Positions 1-7,474 are shown, counted from the first letter of the stretch. The stretch: DNA of 30,353 bases from Streptomyces sp. NRRL F-6676 (GCF_000725625.1 NZ_JOHS01000069.1:1-30353); one strand, 5' to 3'. The notes: generated by a model from the sequence alone, not told the origin. Program-made: numbers and translations.

Positions 1-297
1 GAGCGGGTAAGAGGCTGCTGCGCAGCCTCCGAGGGAGCTCCCGCGCGTTGCGCGGGAGTTGGAGTGAAAGCCCGCGCGTTGCGCGGGAGGACTCCTCGCG
101 TTGCGAGGAGTTGGGCTCTGCGCTGCGCTCCGAGCCATGTTTCCTTCCGGCAAGAGTTTTGCTTGATCCGGAGATTGGGCTGGTGCCTTCCGGCTCGCCG
201 CTTACGCTCTGAGCCGGTGGCTCCCTCGTCGCTACGCTCCTTGAGGGAGCTTTGGGGTCCGTCCGCTGCGCTCCCGGACCCGGCCCGCGTTCGCGGG
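1..297. repeat. Telomere-like palindrome array at the window start
   Basis: A dense series of short inverted repeats is visible. Perfect or near-perfect stems are 11-18/22-29 (8 bp, loop TGC), 38-46/50-58 (9 bp, loop GTT), 71-77/81-87 (7 bp, loop GTT), 91-99/103-111 (9 bp, loop GTT), 190-196/211-217, 220-227/243-250, 255-261/275-281 and 284-289/292-297; 114-136 is an imperfect one. Streptomyces linear replicons end in such palindrome series, which fold in the 3' single-strand overhang during end patching by the terminal protein. The first nine bases, GAGCGGGTA, resemble bases 7-15 of the archetypal telomere as I recall it, so about six terminal bases may be missing. The tap-tpg operon in the same window supports this reading. 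It could instead be a non-terminal palindrome cluster. Confidence 0.65.
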
Positions 298-506
298 CGG
301 CTGGCTACGGGGTAGAGAGTTGAGCTGGTTCGCCGCCTGTTTCCTTCGTATCGGAACTTTTGGTGAATCCGGGTTAGGGGTGGGTGCCCGGTTGCGTTGG
401 AGGTTTCGGTGGGCGGGCCGGGGTGTGCCCGATTGGGATGAGGTGATGTCAGTCAGAGGCGACTACAGAGGTGTTGGGGTTCTCTTCGTGTGGGCGCCGA
501 GGTGTG

Positions 507-674
507 TCAGTCGTGCTGCCACCAGCTCACCGCCAGGCCGGCCAGAAGGGCACCGATGTGACGGGTTGCCCCGGTGACGAGTGCCAGGGAGACGAGGCGC
601 CACCACGGGGCCGGGGTGAGTGTCACGTCAGCCTGGTGCGGGGTGGCCGAGGAGGTGCGGTTCTTCTTCAACAC
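507..674 (-). CDS. Small membrane protein, 55 aa
   Basis: This short gene starts at GTG (674-672) with AGAAGGAC about seven bases upstream on the minus strand, a good ribosome binding site. The protein has a basic, polar N-terminus (LKKNRTSS) and then a hydrophobic stretch from about residue 28 to 52 with tryptophan pairs at each end (PWWRLVSLAL to AVSWWQHD), which suggests one membrane-spanning helix. I do not recognise a family. It diverges from the helix-turn-helix gene at 851. Small membrane proteins of this kind recur in Streptomyces plasmids. The main doubt is its size; the binding site and amino-acid pattern favour a real gene. Confidence 0.55.
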   Translation of the reverse strand: MLKKNRTSSATPHQADVTLTPAPWWRLVSLALVTGATRHIGALLAGLAVSWWQHD

Positions 675-850
675 GGTAGAGGTCCTTCTCTCAGTCAGTC
701 GTGGCGGCGCCCTGTGCGCGGGGTGGGTTGATGCAGCGCGGCGGCTCGCCGGGTGGTGTGTGCTGCTGTGTTGATCGTGGCAGTCGGGTGGTAGGCGCTG
801 CATCCTCAACTGGGGCCCGGTTGGCGGGAGAACGATGTAATTTCCACCCC

Positions 851-1729
851 GTGTACACCTGGGAGAGCATCAGCGGGCCCGGCTCCATCGACGACCTCGT
901 CGCGGATGCCCATGCGGCCGGCTATCCGGACGTGACCGTACGGCGGTTCCACGACTGGATCGCCAAGGGGCTGCTGGACCAGCCGCGGCTGCGTACCCGG
1001 CGGCGGGGTTCGGACAAGGCCGAGCACAGCGCCACCCAGCGTCGGCTGCTGCTGCTCCTGCTGGACAAGCGGCAGCAGGTACAGCATCTAAGTTCGCTCG
1101 CGCAGGTTCCGTTGGCGATGTGGCTGTGGTGGGACGGCTACGTGCCCACCCGGCAGGCGCAGCGGGCGTGGGAGACGTGGGTGGGGCGCGGCCGGCGCAA
1201 CCAGGAGGTGGCCCGCGAGGGCGCTCTCGGCCTGCTGGAGCAGGTCGGGCATCAGCTGGCCACGCCGACCGCGCGGGCCCGGTTCGTGCGGAACATCACC
1301 GAGCTGGGCAACGGCAAGGCCCTGACGGTGCGCGGGCGGGCAGAATTGCTGGACGCCGTGCGGGATGTCATGGAACCGGACACCGTGTTCGCCGCCAGCA
1401 TCCTCGTCCGCGCGCTCGGGCCCGCGCAGACACCGATGACCGTCGAGATGGTCGTGGACCACATCGAGGCCCTCAGCATCGCGCTGAGCCGCACCCTGGA
1501 CGGGAAGGTCGACACCACGCTGCTGGAACGGGCCAAGGCCGTCCACCGAGCCTCCACGGCCGATTACCTCGCCGAGCGCGGAACCCTCGCCGCCGAGGCT
1601 GGGCAGTTGGCCGACCTCTTCCGCGAGCCCACCATCCAGGAGCAGTTCGACCAGGCCGGACGGCAGCTACTGCTCGTCCTCGGCATGCACTTGATCCGGC
1701 CCCGCAACCGGCCGGGCTCACGGCAGTAG
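851..1729 (+). CDS. Helix-turn-helix plasmid protein, unknown function
   Basis: GTG at 851 is the preferred start because the protein-like composition begins there (VYTWESISG). The frame is open further upstream but that part looks non-coding, and no strong ribosome binding site is visible. The product is about 292 aa. Residues 10-45 (SIDDLVADAHAAGY, then TVRRFHDWIAKGLL) look like a MerR-type or winged helix-turn-helix: a helix, a turn, then a tryptophan-containing helix ending in GLL before a basic loop (RTRRRGS). The rest is alpha-helical and unassigned. Layout and motifs match the protein beginning at 4837, so the two are probably distant paralogues. A regulatory or plasmid-maintenance role is only inference from the DNA-binding motif. 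Confidence 0.7.
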   Translation: MYTWESISGPGSIDDLVADAHAAGYPDVTVRRFHDWIAKGLLDQPRLRTRRRGSDKAEHSATQRRLLLLLLDKRQQVQHLSSLAQVPLAMWLWWDGYVPTRQAQRAWETWVGRGRRNQEVAREGALGLLEQVGHQLATPTARARFVRNITELGNGKALTVRGRAELLDAVRDVMEPDTVFAASILVRALGPAQTPMTVEMVVDHIEALSIALSRTLDGKVDTTLLERAKAVHRASTADYLAERGTLAAEAGQLADLFREPTIQEQFDQAGRQLLLVLGMHLIRPRNRPGSRQ

Positions 1730-1795
1730 CCATCCATGACCTTGCGTCGGTGACGAGCCAAATCACCGACGAGGCGCGGCCCTCGACGAGGCGGG

Positions 1796-2087
1796 GCATG
1801 GCATCTGCGGGAGCCGGACGACTACGAGCTCCTCGGCCTCGGCTGCCTCAGCACCCCCGCGGCCGCAGTGGCTGGAGCTGTATGACGGAGAGGAACTTGC
1901 CGCTCGGGAGGCAGACGCACCGGCAAGTCTTCCCACGCAGGAACACGGCAGCCTCTCAGAGGAGCTGCGCCATGATCGGCCGCCTGAACGGGCCCGAATC
2001 ACAGGACGGCGCGCCGCAGTATCCCCGCCCGCGGAGCAGAGTAGGACCCGACCAATAGGCCCCTTTTCCAGCGTGAATAGGAGATAG
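1796..2087 (+). pseudogene. Possible gene remnant with a frame change near 1860
   Basis: Two adjoining stretches read as plausible protein in different frames. From 1796 one frame gives WHLREPDDYELLGLGCLSTP; from about 1866 another gives QWLELYDGEELAAREADAP and stays open to the TAG at 2085-2087. They join naturally if one base changed near 1860. No start codon with a ribosome binding site was found, so this looks like the 3' remnant of an older gene. I do not recognise its family. It could equally be chance open frame in GC-rich DNA. Confidence 0.25.
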
Positions 2088-2154
2088 AGGCGGTCGGCTG
2101 TAATATCCCTACGAAGCGCATTCCGCGAAAACTGAACAGGAGAAGGAGAGTCAC

Positions 2155-2388
2155 ATGGCCGACCTCGATGACGAATCCAACGAGGCGGCCGAGACCCAGG
2201 TCCCCGATCCCGTCAAGGAACCGGACGTTGAGCCGGACCAGATGGCGGCCCACACCCACGGCAAGACTTCGTGGCGTGAGGAGGCGTACATGACGCTGGG
2301 GATCGTCTACTACGGCGGTCACATCGCCCTCTGGGCGTGGCTGCAGGTGCAGGTGCAGCTCTTTCCGCTGGTCCACCCCTACATGTAG
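2155..2388 (+). CDS. Small acidic protein with one hydrophobic helix, 77 aa
   Basis: ATG at 2155 follows a long purine-rich ribosome binding site (AGGAGAAGGAGAG), one of the strongest in the window, so this is very likely translated. Residues 1-40 are acidic and polar (MADLDDESNEAAE). Residues 44-75 are hydrophobic and aromatic (YMTLGIVYYGGHIALWAWLQ) and may form one transmembrane helix. I recognise no family. The upstream DNA (about 2040-2150) is less GC-rich than its surroundings and may hold its promoter. A strong hairpin follows directly at 2393-2429, so it is probably a single-gene transcript. Confidence 0.65.
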   Translation: MADLDDESNEAAETQVPDPVKEPDVEPDQMAAHTHGKTSWREEAYMTLGIVYYGGHIALWAWLQVQVQLFPLVHPYM

Positions 2389-2392
2389 ACCA

Positions 2393-2429
2393 CGGAGCCC
2401 GACCTCACGGTCAGTGGAGTCGGGCTCCG
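2393..2429 (+). terminator. Hairpin terminator after the 2155 gene
   Basis: An 11-bp perfect stem (CGGAGCCCGAC at 2393-2403 with GTCGGGCTCCG at 2419-2429) and 15-nt loop lie five bases after the stop codon. There is no T-run, as is common for Streptomyces terminators. Confidence 0.65.
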
Positions 2430-2450
2430 CGACGGTCGAGGCACGCTCCA

Positions 2451-2484
2451 GGAGCCTTGGAAAATTCCACATCCACAAGGCTCC
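2451..2484. repeat. Inverted repeat, 9-bp stem
   Basis: GGAGCCTTG (2451-2459) pairs perfectly with CAAGGCTCC (2476-2484) across a 16-nt AT-rich loop. It is the second of four hairpins in a row. Its role is unknown: accessory terminator, protein-binding site or part of a structured RNA. Confidence 0.45.
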
Positions 2485-2501
2485 CGGCTGAAGATTCAAC
2501 C

Positions 2502-2551
2502 GGACCGTGTCCGAAGACTTTGGTTGCAGCCAGATTCTTCGGACACGGTCA
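2502..2551. repeat. Inverted repeat, 15-bp perfect stem
   Basis: GACCGTGTCCGAAGA (2503-2517) pairs with TCTTCGGACACGGTC (2536-2550) across an 18-nt loop. The 12-mer GGACCGTGTCCG within the left arm recurs in the opposite orientation at 9903-9914, just upstream of the ribbon-helix-helix gene, so this may be a protein-binding motif as well as a hairpin. Confidence 0.5.
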
Positions 2552-2557
2552 TTCTAG

Positions 2558-2599
2558 CGCGCTGCGGAAGTGAGCCAATCACGCCGTAGCGCGTTTTTT
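2558..2599 (+). terminator. Intrinsic terminator with T-run
   Basis: CGCGCTGCGG (2558-2567) pairs with CCGTAGCGCG (2584-2593; one G-T wobble) and is followed at once by six T residues (2594-2599). This is a classical rho-independent terminator, rare in high-GC actinobacteria. It is the last of the four hairpins after the 2155 gene. Confidence 0.65.
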
Positions 2600-2933
2600 C
2601 AATTTGACGGTTCTGTCGATACCTCAAATGTGGATTCACCACACCGTACCAAAGTTGCCAGGATGGCGTTTCCACCGTCCAGCACATTTCGCGTTTCGGC
2701 CCATCCGGTCACATTGCCCGTCCTGCGAATCTGCGATCCCGTAGAAACGCGAGGACTGTGAATCGGTGCACACGATGCGCCGGGCGTCCCCGCGGGACCG
2801 GCCCGGACCCGGCGAAGGCGACAGCCGTGCTCGAACGTCTGGGCGGCGCCGCGCACAACCCGCAGGCAGCCGCGTAGTGGCAGGGATCGCGGTCGTCCTG
2901 GACCACACGACCGTGTTCGGAAGGCCATTTTTG
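2600..2933. other. Intergenic stretch without a supported gene
   Basis: Bases 2600-2760 are noticeably less GC-rich than the rest of the window. No open frame here has both a ribosome binding site and protein-like composition. TTGACG at about 2605 resembles a -35 box, but I see no convincing -10 box at the right distance. The promoter of the DUF3800 gene presumably lies in this stretch. Confidence 0.4.
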
Positions 2934-2969
2934 GTGGCCGGCAGCCTGTCTGCCCGGCATGCTCCGAGG

Positions 2970-4001
2970 ATGGATGCGACCTACGATCTCCTCCCTGTCG
3001 TCTACGCCGACGAGTCCTCAAACTCCGGGCAGAACCTTCTCGATCCCGATCAGCCGGTGTTCGCACTGGCTGGGGTGCACCTGTCCGACGAGCTGTCGGC
3101 GTCGATCGTGGATGAGGTCCGTTCCCAGCTTCCTCCCACCCAGGGGGAGCCCAAGTACGGTTCCCTCGCCCGGTCGTCGAGAGGCCGAAGGGCGTTGAAG
3201 CGTGTCTTTGAGGGGCTGCCCGAGGGAAGCGTTCGTAGCTACCTGTTGGACAAGCGGTTCATGGTGATCACCAAGCTGGTCGACGTTCTGGTGGAGCCGC
3301 TGGCCGATGCGGATGGTCTCAACCTGTATGAACGCCAGGGTGGTAGGGCCTTGGCCGAGTTGCTGCGTATGGGCGGCCTGGCCCTCGGCGACGCTGCGGC
3401 CTTTCATCAGATGCTCCAGGCCTTCGTCGACTGGGTACGTCAGCGGGTGGCGACCGACGACCTGTTCACTGCCATAACCGCCTACAAGGTGTCGATTCCG
3501 GAGAAGCACATGGATTTCGCCAGTTGGATCGAGGTGCTGGAGTGCTGCCGGGATGTGGCCGATGCGACCGCCGTCGACCTCGCGACCGGCGAACAGCGCG
3601 ACATCCTGGACCCTGCTGTCCCGGCGCTGTACTGCCTGTGCACCAGCTTCGGTGAAGCCGTCGGGCGGTTCCGTCTCGTTCATGACACCTCAAAGGTGAT
3701 CGACCGAAACGCGATGCTGCTGCGCATGGCGCACCTCCTCCCGGACCTCGCCCGCCCTGGCCGCTTCAATGACCCGTTCCCGGCCGTGCAGATCGACTTC
3801 GCAGACAGCACCTCCCACCCCCAGCTCCAGGTCGCGGACTGGGCAGCTGGAGCAGTACGGCAATGGGCCGCCCACCTGGCGGTCGGCGGCGGTGACCGGT
3901 TCTCGGAGGAACTGGCGGACGTGGTGCAGCCCTGGGTGGTCGGCGCTGTATGGCCGACCGGGACCGTCGATCTGCACGCGTCCGGGCCCGGAGAGCGGTG
4001 A
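2970..4001 (+). CDS. DUF3800 family protein
   Basis: The product is about 343 aa. Near the N-terminus it has YADESSNSG (residues 12-20), matching the 'Y-x-DES' start of DUF3800 proteins. Near the C-terminus it has DFADSTSHPQLQVADW with acidic residues D276, D279 and D290, the second conserved DUF3800 block. DUF3800 is thought to have an RNase H-like fold and is common on phages, plasmids and defence islands, but its role is unproven. ATG at 2970 places the first motif at the usual distance from the N-terminus. GTG at 2934, with GGAAGG nine bases upstream, has the better ribosome binding site and would add 12 residues. The gene stands alone, with a terminator upstream and minus-strand genes downstream. 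Confidence 0.75.
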   Translation: MDATYDLLPVVYADESSNSGQNLLDPDQPVFALAGVHLSDELSASIVDEVRSQLPPTQGEPKYGSLARSSRGRRALKRVFEGLPEGSVRSYLLDKRFMVITKLVDVLVEPLADADGLNLYERQGGRALAELLRMGGLALGDAAAFHQMLQAFVDWVRQRVATDDLFTAITAYKVSIPEKHMDFASWIEVLECCRDVADATAVDLATGEQRDILDPAVPALYCLCTSFGEAVGRFRLVHDTSKVIDRNAMLLRMAHLLPDLARPGRFNDPFPAVQIDFADSTSHPQLQVADWAAGAVRQWAAHLAVGGGDRFSEELADVVQPWVVGAVWPTGTVDLHASGPGER

Positions 4002-4398
4002 TCATGCTGCGTTCCGAGGCCAGGGCGACAGCCGACGGAGCGGGTGCGTGAGCAAGCGCAGCCACACGCACAAGCGCAGGGTGTACGGCGCTCCCCCTGA
4101 TTGCGGTGACACCCGCCACGGGGCAGCGGCGAGGAGGACCTGGTGGGTCCCGGGGGTGGTGAGCGGGACCAGCGCGAGGTGGTCGGCGATGGAGCGGATC
4201 TCCACCGGGCGCTGCGCTCCGCTCATGCCGTCGCCGGTGGCCAACTCGGTACAGGAGCTGGAGGGAGCGTAGGCAGAGAAGGGCCAGGGCGGCCACGACC
4301 TGCGTCGGCGCAGCCGACCAAACAGTGCCGTGCTTGTCACACAGCGGGGCGAGCAGCTCAGCGCCCCCGGCGGCGAGGTTCTCCCGGTCAGGCGACAC
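4002..4398 (-). pseudogene. Probable frameshifted small gene, unknown family
   Basis: On the minus strand, GTG at 4398 opens a protein-like frame (DRENLAAGGAELLAPLCDKH, then TVWSAAPTQVVAALALL) that loses protein character near 4260. Another frame then becomes protein-like (SGAQRPVEIRSIADHLALVP, then TTPGTHQVLLAAAPW) and ends at 4002. The simplest reading is one gene of about 130 aa broken by a single-base change around 4240-4300. Alternatively ATG at 4226 starts a separate 75-residue protein. It follows the membrane protein gene (stop at 4413) closely on the same strand, so the two may be an operon. No family was recognised. Confidence 0.35.
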
Positions 4399-4412
4399 CG
4401 TACGGCGCTGTC

Positions 4413-4697
4413 CTATGGACGGTCGCGATACCAGGGGGCGAGGCGCAGCAGGAGGTGGAGGGTGCGGCGGGCGGCGGTGCGGCGGGCGGGATTGGGGGCG
4501 TAGGCGGCGCCGAGGGCGAGGGCGGCGGTGAGGGCCAGGAGCAGCAGGAGGCCGGTGCCGGCGTAGGCGAGGGCGGTGCGGCCGCTGGCGGTGGGGGCGA
4601 GCAGGAGCGCGGTGGCGGCTGCGGGGGTTGTACGGGCGGGCAGGTTTCGGGCACGACGGGAGGGGGCGGGGTGGGGCCGTCGGGGGCGCGCGGGCAT
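4413..4697 (-). CDS. Small membrane protein, 94 aa
   Basis: ATG at 4697 is preceded on the minus strand by AGGAAGGAG about ten bases away, a good ribosome binding site. The N-terminal 45 residues are rich in Arg, Pro and Ala. Residues 47-68 form one clear transmembrane helix (TGLLLLLALTAALALGAAYA), followed by a basic, Leu-rich tail ending in APWYRDRP. This layout is familiar from small hypothetical proteins of Streptomyces plasmids, but I cannot give a function. It diverges from the gene at 4837 and precedes the damaged gene 4398-4002. Confidence 0.6.
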   Translation of the reverse strand: MPARPRRPHPAPSRRARNLPARTTPAAATALLLAPTASGRTALAYAGTGLLLLLALTAALALGAAYAPNPARRTAARRTLHLLLRLAPWYRDRP

Positions 4698-4800
4698 GGG
4701 CGAGCGGCTCCTTCCTGAGGTGTACGGGCGTCCGGGTGGTTCCCCAGGCCCTTGTCGAGGACTGGTGGTGTTCCCAGTTCAGCGGGTACGCGGGAGTCTG

Positions 4801-4837
4801 TTTACGGGTGCCTCGCGGGGTTCTAATCTCGGGTGTG
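4801..4837 (+). promoter_or_regulatory. Candidate promoter for a leaderless transcript
   Basis: TTTACG (4801-4806) and TAATCT (4824-4829) are separated by 17 bp and resemble -35 and -10 boxes of the main vegetative sigma factor. The -10 box ends seven bases before the GTG at 4837, and that GTG has no ribosome binding site, so transcription may start at or very near the start codon, as is frequent in Streptomyces. Confidence 0.4.
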
Positions 4838-5997
4838 TGGCGAGAGGAGAGCCAAGTCCGGCGGATGTAGAGCTGATCGGGCGTCTGGAGGCGCTCGGCA
4901 TCGTGGTGTCGGCGGCGCAGTTGGAGCGGTGGCGGGGGCTGGGGCTGTTGCCCCGGCATGCGCGGGTGTGGCTGGGGCGGGGGCGCGGTTCGGTGTCGGT
5001 GCTGGCCGAGGAGACCGTCGCGGTGACCGCGGTGCTCGGGCGGCACGCGCGCCCGGGGCGGGATGTGCACTGGACGGTGATCGCCTGGTACGCCGAGGCC
5101 GGACACCCGGTCCCGCCCGGGCAGTTGGCGGTGCCGGAGCCTCCGTGGCCGGCCGTGCGGGAGGCCCTGGTGTGGGCGATGCGGCGCTCGACGGCGCAGC
5201 GTCTGGTCGAGTCGGCCCGTACGGCGGCCCGCGGGAGTGAGGAGGAGCAGGACGCCTTCTACACCGAGGCTGGGCGGGTGATGGGGCGCGGGCACGCCGG
5301 ACCCGCGCACCCCGAGGTGATGCGGCGGTTCCTGGAGGATCCAGACGCCGAGCTCGACCAGGGCGAGGACCGCCGGCGGCGCGGGGTGGTGAGCGTGGTC
5401 ACGGCCACGGCCATGGGCGCGAGCGAGGTCGGCGGTGAGCGGCTCGTCGACGCGCTCGCCACCCTCATGCCCGGCCTCGACTGGACCGGTGTGGCCGCGA
5501 ATGCGCGGCAGGCCGAGGAGAGCGGCGAGTTCGACGGGTGGGTCCGAGCCGGGGCCGTCGACCCGCTCGGCCTGCTCCAGGCGGCCGGTGTCGGGGAGAT
5601 GGCCGCCGCCCGCCGCGCCGCTGCGGTGCTCGCGGGGATCGGCGGCCTGTACCTGATGCACGGGCTCGGCATGCCCGACAACCCCGCCCTCGCCCGCCTG
5701 CGAGCGGTTCTGGAGGAGTCCGGCTTCTCCCTGATCGTGGCCCAGATGGTGCCGATGATGATCAACCCGTCAAGCACCGTGCACGCCCTGACCATGTGCC
5801 TGGTCCCCGAGATCGCCGCGCTCGCTGGCCGGTTGGAGCCGGTGCTGGTCGAAGCCGGTGCTGGTCGAAGCCGGACGGGAGCTGCTGCGGCTGCCCGGTG
5901 CCGAGGAGGAGGGACCGGAAGCGTTCGTGCAGGCATGGATCGGCCACTTCCACCAGCTCACCGACCGGGCACACGCCCGCCGCACCGGCACCCCTGA
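4837..5997 (+). CDS. Helix-turn-helix plasmid protein, C-terminus shifted by a duplication
   Basis: GTG at 4837 starts the protein-like stretch VARGEPSPADVELIGRLEAL. Residues 14-45 contain a MerR-like or winged helix-turn-helix (VSAAQLERWRGLGLLP followed by a basic loop), arranged as in the protein at 851. The remainder to about residue 335 is helical and unassigned. Up to 5836 the frame reads well (IAALAGRLEP). An exact 16-bp tandem duplication then adds 16 bases and shifts the frame, giving an Arg-, Gly- and Ala-rich tail to the stop at 5997. Removing one copy joins this frame to the one ending at 6163 and gives about 436 residues. The current 386-residue product is therefore probably a mutated form. 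Confidence 0.65.
   Translation: MARGEPSPADVELIGRLEALGIVVSAAQLERWRGLGLLPRHARVWLGRGRGSVSVLAEETVAVTAVLGRHARPGRDVHWTVIAWYAEAGHPVPPGQLAVPEPPWPAVREALVWAMRRSTAQRLVESARTAARGSEEEQDAFYTEAGRVMGRGHAGPAHPEVMRRFLEDPDAELDQGEDRRRRGVVSVVTATAMGASEVGGERLVDALATLMPGLDWTGVAANARQAEESGEFDGWVRAGAVDPLGLLQAAGVGEMAAARRAAAVLAGIGGLYLMHGLGMPDNPALARLRAVLEESGFSLIVAQMVPMMINPSSTVHALTMCLVPEIAALAGRLEPVLVEAGAGRSRTGAAAAARCRGGGTGSVRAGMDRPLPPAHRPGTRPPHRHP
5837..5874 (+). repeat. 16-bp tandem duplication causing a frameshift
   Basis: GGTGCTGGTCGAAGCC occurs twice head to tail (5841-5856 and 5857-5872); the 16-base periodicity extends over 5837-5874. Because 16 is not a multiple of three, it changes the frame of the gene starting at 4837. 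Slippage or unequal recombination could create or remove it. Confidence 0.9.
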
Positions 5998-6163
5998 GGC
6001 CACCGACGGGGGGCCGTCCACGCGAGCGTTGTCGGACACCGGGCAGGCCGGGGGCAGCACGGACAGGGCGGACCCTGTCGAGCAGCTCCACGGCGTCGGC
6101 GGCGGGTCCGACGTCCGCGGCGATTTCGGCCCGCACGGCGACCAGGTCGCGGCCCAGGTGTAG
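5873..6163 (+). pseudogene. Out-of-frame C-terminus of the 4837 gene
   Basis: After the second repeat copy, the frame reading RELLRLPGAEEEGPEAFVQA and then WIGHFHQLTDRAHARR is protein-like to the TAG ending at 6163. With one repeat copy removed it continues directly from LEPVLVEAG of the upstream gene. I take it as the original C-terminus, about 100 residues, now uncoupled. A GTG inside the repeat could in principle restart translation, but no ribosome binding site is visible. Confidence 0.55.
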
Positions 6164-6395
6164 ACCCTGGAGCGGGTCGCGGACCGCGCGCCAGGCCTCC
6201 GCCGCGCTGCCGTGGACACGGTCTGCTCACTTCTCAGGCTGGCCTGCGGCTTCGCGCCGCAGAGGGAAGCAACGTCGCCTCCGGGCACAGGCTTGTGAAA
6301 GTCGCGGGAGCGGGGCGGGCGGTCCCACCATCGGCTCACCGCGCCGGGCGCCCCCGGGCCGCGGACGTCCCGCCGTCTCGCCTGGAGGCCCCGTC

Positions 6396-6665
6396 GTGCT
6401 CACTCCCCCGTCCACCGCCGAGCCCGCCGGCGGTCCGGTGGCCCCGGCCGAGGCCACCACTGGCAGGATCGGTGCGGGCGAGGCGGCCGTCGTCATCACC
6501 GTGGTCGCCGCGGTGACGCTGCTCGCCGTCCTTCAGCGCCCGATCCCCGTGGTGCTGACCCTGCTCGCGGGCGCCGTGGGGCTGCTGCTCGTCGGCCGTC
6601 GCGCGGCCCGGCTCCTGGCCGTCATCGCCGAGCTCGCCGCCGCCGCTGGCGGCAGTCGCGAGTGA
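6396..6665 (+). CDS. Small membrane protein, 89 aa
   Basis: GTG at 6396 has GGAGG (6384-6388) seven bases upstream, an ideal ribosome binding site. The N-terminal 30 residues are rich in Pro, Ala and Thr. Two hydrophobic segments follow, about residues 31-45 (AAVVITVVAAVTLLA) and 50-64 (IPVVLTLLAGAVGLLL), separated by a short Arg-Pro turn, then a third moderately hydrophobic helix. It looks like an integral membrane protein with two helices. Its stop overlaps the start of the next gene by four bases (GTGA), so the two are translationally coupled. No family was recognised. Confidence 0.65.
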   Translation: MLTPPSTAEPAGGPVAPAEATTGRIGAGEAAVVITVVAAVTLLAVLQRPIPVVLTLLAGAVGLLLVGRRAARLLAVIAELAAAAGGSRE

Positions 6666-7474
6666 GCTGCACGGTGACCGAACCGGTGGAACTGGCGCGG
6701 CTGCGCAGCTGGTTGCGCGCGGCGAAGGGACGGCACACCTTCGCCGCCCTGGCGCGGCGGGCCGACGCCGGGAAGTTGCCGGTCTCGGTGTGCACGCTGC
6801 GCCGGGCCCTGGACGGGCGGCTTCCCAGCCCGCGCACCGTCCAGGCGTTCGCCCGGGCCGCGGGCGCCGACGAGGAGGAGGGCGCGCGGGTGTGGGCGGC
6901 GGCCGCGGCCGCCGTACGCCCCAAGCCCGTGCGGAAGCCGTCCGCGTACGTGCCCGGGTCCGACATCACCACTCTGACGGGGCTGGCCGCGGCCATGCAG
7001 AAGGTGAGGGCGGCGGCGGGCGGGCCGAGCCTGCGCCGGCTGGTCGACTCGCCCGACGCCGGAGGTCGCCTCTCGCGCGGCGCCCTGCACAACGCCCTGC
7101 ACGCGCGGCGACTGCCCAGCGAGGAGTTGCTGGCCGGCTTCGCCGCGGCGTGCGGCGCCGGCGAGGAGACCGCTCGCGCGCTGCTCGCCGCCCGCGCACG
7201 GATCCTGGCCGGCCCCCCGACCCGGCCCTCGCTGATGTACCCGTGTGGCGTCGTCGAGGAGGTCGAGTCGCGGCGCGAGCAGGATGCGGTGGTGCGCCAC
7301 TGGATCCCGGACGAGGAGGACCTCGACTGGTACGAGCGGCAGTTGCGTGACGAGGAAGAGGCCGAGCAGCAGCAGGCGGAGGCCTGGGTCGACGGCCTCA
7401 CCGACGACGAGCTGGAGGAGCTGCTGCGGGCACGGAACGCGGCCGGCGTAGGGCAAAGCAGCCTTCGGGCCTAA
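6662..7474 (+). CDS. Helix-turn-helix domain protein, 270 aa
   Basis: GTG at 6662 overlaps the preceding stop codon. The N-terminal ~70 residues match the XRE-like repeat common in Streptomyces regulators: LARLRSWLRAAKGR, FAALARRADAGKLP, then TLRRALDGRLPSPRTVQAFA. A second, weaker copy lies at about residues 105-175 (GLAAAMQKVRAAAGGPSLRR through LHNALHARRLPSEELLAGFA). The C-terminal 60 residues are acidic and probably coiled coil (DEEDLDWYERQLRDEEEAEQ). It is likely a DNA-binding regulator. Coupling to a membrane protein may mean a joint function, but there is no direct evidence. Confidence 0.75.
   Translation: MSCTVTEPVELARLRSWLRAAKGRHTFAALARRADAGKLPVSVCTLRRALDGRLPSPRTVQAFARAAGADEEEGARVWAAAAAAVRPKPVRKPSAYVPGSDITTLTGLAAAMQKVRAAAGGPSLRRLVDSPDAGGRLSRGALHNALHARRLPSEELLAGFAAACGAGEETARALLAARARILAGPPTRPSLMYPCGVVEEVESRREQDAVVRHWIPDEEDLDWYERQLRDEEEAEQQQAEAWVDGLTDDELEELLRARNAAGVGQSSLRA

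Noticed and set aside
38..111. CRISPR array from the repeated CGCGCGTTGCGCGGGAG-like units
   Set aside because: The units are palindromes of varying length without constant spacers; they fit telomeric hairpins. No cas gene is present.
64..809. Plus-strand open frames in the first 800 bases
   Set aside because: They run through the palindromes, are Arg-rich and have no ribosome binding sites.
2502..2551. Insertion-sequence terminal repeats
   Set aside because: The two arms are only 18 bases apart, so they form a hairpin, not the ends of an element.
3766..5661. Very long minus-strand open frame (631 codons)
   Set aside because: It is extremely rich in Pro, Arg and His, crosses several real genes on both strands and has no protein-like pattern except around 4260-4398, which is reported separately.
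5837..5874. Programmed ribosomal frameshift at the 16-bp repeat
   Set aside because: No slippery heptamer or downstream structure is evident, and an exact tandem duplication explains the frame change better.
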